Of a stretch of DNA of 64,000 bases, positions 62,172 to 64,000 are shown in pieces; position 1 is the stretch's first letter, and every line of letters starts with the position of its first letter. Source of the stretch: Deltaproteobacteria bacterium (GTDB taxonomy: Bacteria; SAR324; JACQKK01); NCBI GenBank assembly GCA_029858505.1, contig JAOUEW010000004.1, positions 66,520 to 130,519 on the forward strand, written 5' to 3'. The notes beneath the pieces were generated by a model that saw only the letters and a list, made by a program, of their open reading frames with translations, was not told the DNA's origin and made no database searches. A program made the position numbers and the translations under genes.

Positions 62172-62564
62172 TTAATCCAATATTCCAGACAGAATTTGGA
62201 TCAGACGGTCCAGCTCGTTTTTGCTGACCAACCCCAGGGAAAAAGCCTGAATAAATTCCATGGCGGGGGGTTCTAAAACAGCGGCCGACAGGCACACCAC
62301 TGGCAGATGGGTATAGTGGGGGTGATAGCGGATCATCTCTAGCACCTCAATGCCCGACCGGTCGGGCATCATGATGTCCAGCACCAGCGCGTCGGGCAGA
62401 GCGGTTTCCAATTGGATCATGGTTTCGGCGGCCCCCAGGGCCCCCCTTACTTGCCAGCCCCGCTGCTGAAACAAATCGGTGAGCATGGCCACCATGTCGG
62501 GGTTATCGTCCACCACCAGCACATCGGCAGAGCGCTTCCGGGTGGTATCGGGGGGCTGGGTCAT
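62172..62564 (-). CDS. Single-domain response regulator (CheY-like receiver)
   Basis: The 130-residue product is a lone receiver: acidic pair DD19-20 (VVDDNPD), phospho-acceptor D63 in LVLDIMMPD, Ser in CLSAA and the lysine in VSKNEL. No output domain is attached, so it acts through protein binding or as a phosphate shuttle. It lies ten bases downstream of pepA on the same strand and is probably co-transcribed. No kinase is adjacent; the orphan 7TMR-DISM kinases in this window are possible partners. MTQPPDTTRK is preferred over a Met 28 codons upstream inside pepA. Confidence 0.88.
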   Translation of the reverse strand: MTQPPDTTRKRSADVLVVDDNPDMVAMLTDLFQQRGWQVRGALGAAETMIQLETALPDALVLDIMMPDRSGIEVLEMIRYHPHYTHLPVVCLSAAVLEPPAMEFIQAFSLGLVSKNELDRLIQILSGILD

Positions 62565-62574
62565 AAGGCCTCGG

Positions 62575-64000
62575 TTAGTCTTTCCATTGAATGGCCAGGT
62601 CGGCCAGCAGGGCCACCCCCACGCCAGTGGCGCCCTCGTTTGGAACATGCCCCAGGCTTTTCACTCCCCAGGCGGTTCCCGCAATGTCGAGGTGCACCCA
62701 GGGGGTTTTCCCCACGAAGTGCTTAATGAACAGCCCGCCGGTGATGGTGCCCGCCCCATAGCCGCCAATGTTTTGAATGTCGGCCACTTTGCCTTTGATG
62801 GATTCTTCGTATTCCTCAAACGCGGGCAGGGGCCACACGGTGTCTCCGCTGGATTTTCCGGCCTGGACGACTTTTTTCTCCAGGGCGGGGTCGTTGGAGA
62901 TCAGCCCGCTGGCATAATGGCCCAGGGCCACCACGCAGGCCCCGGTTAAGGTGGCCATGTCCACCACCGCGTCGGGTTTATAAGTGTCAATGCCCCAGGC
63001 CATGGCATCGCCCAAAATCAGGCGCCCTTCCGCGTCGGTGTTCATCACCTCCACGGTTTTGCCATTGTAGGCCCGCACCACATCGCCCGGTTTTTGGGCC
63101 AAGCCCCCCGGCAGGTTTTCACAGGCGGGCATGACTGCCACTACGTTCACCGGGGGCTTGGCTTGGCCAATCAATTCCATGGCCCCCAACACCCCCGCTG
63201 CCCCGCACATGTCAAACTTCATTTCGTCCATCTGGGCGCTGGGCTTGATGGAAATCCCGCCGGAGTCGAACGTGATGCCCTTGCCCACGAACATCAAGGT
63301 GGTTTTGGCTCCCCGGGGCCGGTGCTCCAGCACGATGAGTTGGGGGGGCTGACGGCTGCCTTTGGCCACCCCCAGCAGCATATGCATGCCCTTTTTCTGC
63401 ATTTCTTTTTCGCCCAGCACGGTGCATTTCAGGCCCCGGCGCTTGGCCACGGCTTTGGCTTCGGCGGCCAACCGGGTGGGGGTGAGCACGTTGGAAGGGT
63501 GGTTTCCCAGGTCCCGGGTGAGGCAAATGGCCCGGGCCCGCTGCAGGCCCCATTCCACGCTGGCTTCTTTGGCCGCGCCGTGGGGGTCGAACAGGGTGAT
63601 GGTTTTCAGGGAGTCTTTCTTCTCGTTTTTTTCCGGCTTTTTGGTTTGGTAGTCTTCAAAGGTATAAGCCCCCAGGGCCAGCCCTTCGGCCAGGGTTTCT
63701 CCCAGGTCTACGCCCTTGCTGCCAATGCCCCGGGCCAGCAGCACCCCGGCGGTGGGAATTTTCAGTCCGGCCAAGGTTTTTCCCACGGTTCCAGCCGCCC
63801 GGCGGAAGGTTTCCCGCTCGGCTTTGTCGGCGGCGCCCAGCCCCACCAGCAGCAGCCGCTGCACATCACCCGAGGGTGGAAGCAGCATGCAGGTCTGCCC
63901 CTTGCCGCCGGTAAATTCTTTCAGTTCCACCGCTCGACGGGCCAGGGGGGCCAGGGCGGGGCTCAGCCCCAGGGCCGGGTCGCCATCCTCAAAGGCAAAC
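62575..64000 (-). CDS. pepA: Leucyl aminopeptidase (cytosol aminopeptidase), partial at the window edge
   Basis: The C-terminal 475 residues are a typical M17 aminopeptidase: VGKGITFDSGGISIKP, MKFDMCGAAGVLGAM, the signature NTDAEGRLILGDAM, and ATLTGACVVALG. The metal ligands and the catalytic Lys/Arg region are present. The frame stays open from the apparent start (a GTG at 63930) to the right edge, giving FAFEDGDPALGLSPALAPLARRAV, so the true start is outside the window. PepA hydrolyses N-terminal residues from peptides and, in some bacteria, also binds DNA at recombination sites. A receiver-domain gene follows ten bases downstream. Confidence 0.95.
   Translation of the reverse strand, partial: FAFEDGDPALGLSPALAPLARRAVELKEFTGGKGQTCMLLPPSGDVQRLLLVGLGAADKAERETFRRAAGTVGKTLAGLKIPTAGVLLARGIGSKGVDLGETLAEGLALGAYTFEDYQTKKPEKNEKKDSLKTITLFDPHGAAKEASVEWGLQRARAICLTRDLGNHPSNVLTPTRLAAEAKAVAKRRGLKCTVLGEKEMQKKGMHMLLGVAKGSRQPPQLIVLEHRPRGAKTTLMFVGKGITFDSGGISIKPSAQMDEMKFDMCGAAGVLGAMELIGQAKPPVNVVAVMPACENLPGGLAQKPGDVVRAYNGKTVEVMNTDAEGRLILGDAMAWGIDTYKPDAVVDMATLTGACVVALGHYASGLISNDPALEKKVVQAGKSSGDTVWPLPAFEEYEESIKGKVADIQNIGGYGAGTITGGLFIKHFVGKTPWVHLDIAGTAWGVKSLGHVPNEGATGVGVALLADLAIQWKD

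Overview
The window is a GC-rich stretch of a Gram-negative, motile, respiring proteobacterium. Evidence for this is the proteobacterial type of paired recombination helicase/nuclease, proteins ending in outer-membrane-type C-terminal Phe, a c-di-GMP receptor of the flagellar-brake type, a CheX domain, SCO1/SenC and NtrC-type control. A magnetococcus-like lineage is possible, but that is only a guess from gene style and intergenic repeats. No rRNA, tRNA, CRISPR array or complete insertion sequence was seen. Both edges cut genes: the end of nth on the left and the 5' part of pepA on the right.

Layout. 1-7.4 kb: nth end, a coiled-coil membrane protein, a CheX-DUF2225 fusion, a small membrane protein, an aminotransferase fused to a MurF-like domain, yqgE and serS. 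7.8-10.2 kb: a RelA/SpoT protein with a decayed hydrolase site. 10.8-20.1 kb: the translation/RNA block rimP-nusA-infB-rbfA-truB-rpsO-pnp, closed by a strong terminator. 20.3-29.9 kb: an HpcH/HpaI aldolase; a minus-strand locus of a DUF2333 protein, an unrecognised 1136-residue protein and an unrecognised 398-residue protein; SCO1 divergent from a His-rich membrane protein; and a eukaryote-type class I cyclic-nucleotide phosphodiesterase. 30.4-36.1 kb: acs, then an AT-richer insert with an XRE-ImmA/IrrE plus DUF4411 pair, hisC, an AT-rich gene-free stretch and an HTH-AbrB-like regulator. 36.1-40.2 kb: rlmH, nadD, a PilZ protein, apt and a 2Fe-2S ferredoxin-like protein. 40.3-49.7 kb: signalling genes, namely a PAS histidine kinase divergent from an NtrC-type regulator, yacG, an exported protein, and two tandem 7TMR-DISM kinases, one of which has Gln in place of the phospho-acceptor His. 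49.8-64 kb: pncA, two paralogous exported proteins, an AddB/AddA-like pair, an HNH protein, a large M1-like/outer-membrane-barrel fusion with its HExxH motif lost, a lone receiver and pepA.

Two families of intergenic repeats run through the window. Element A is about 80 bp and alternates with a roughly 70-bp double-hairpin spacer S. Its ends and internal hairpin change in a compensatory way between copies. Element B is a GC-rich hairpin preceded by a GCCGTGA-like box. The most unusual single genes are the phosphodiesterase, the aminotransferase-MurF fusion, the M1-like/barrel fusion, the CheX-DUF2225 fusion and the 1136-residue protein.
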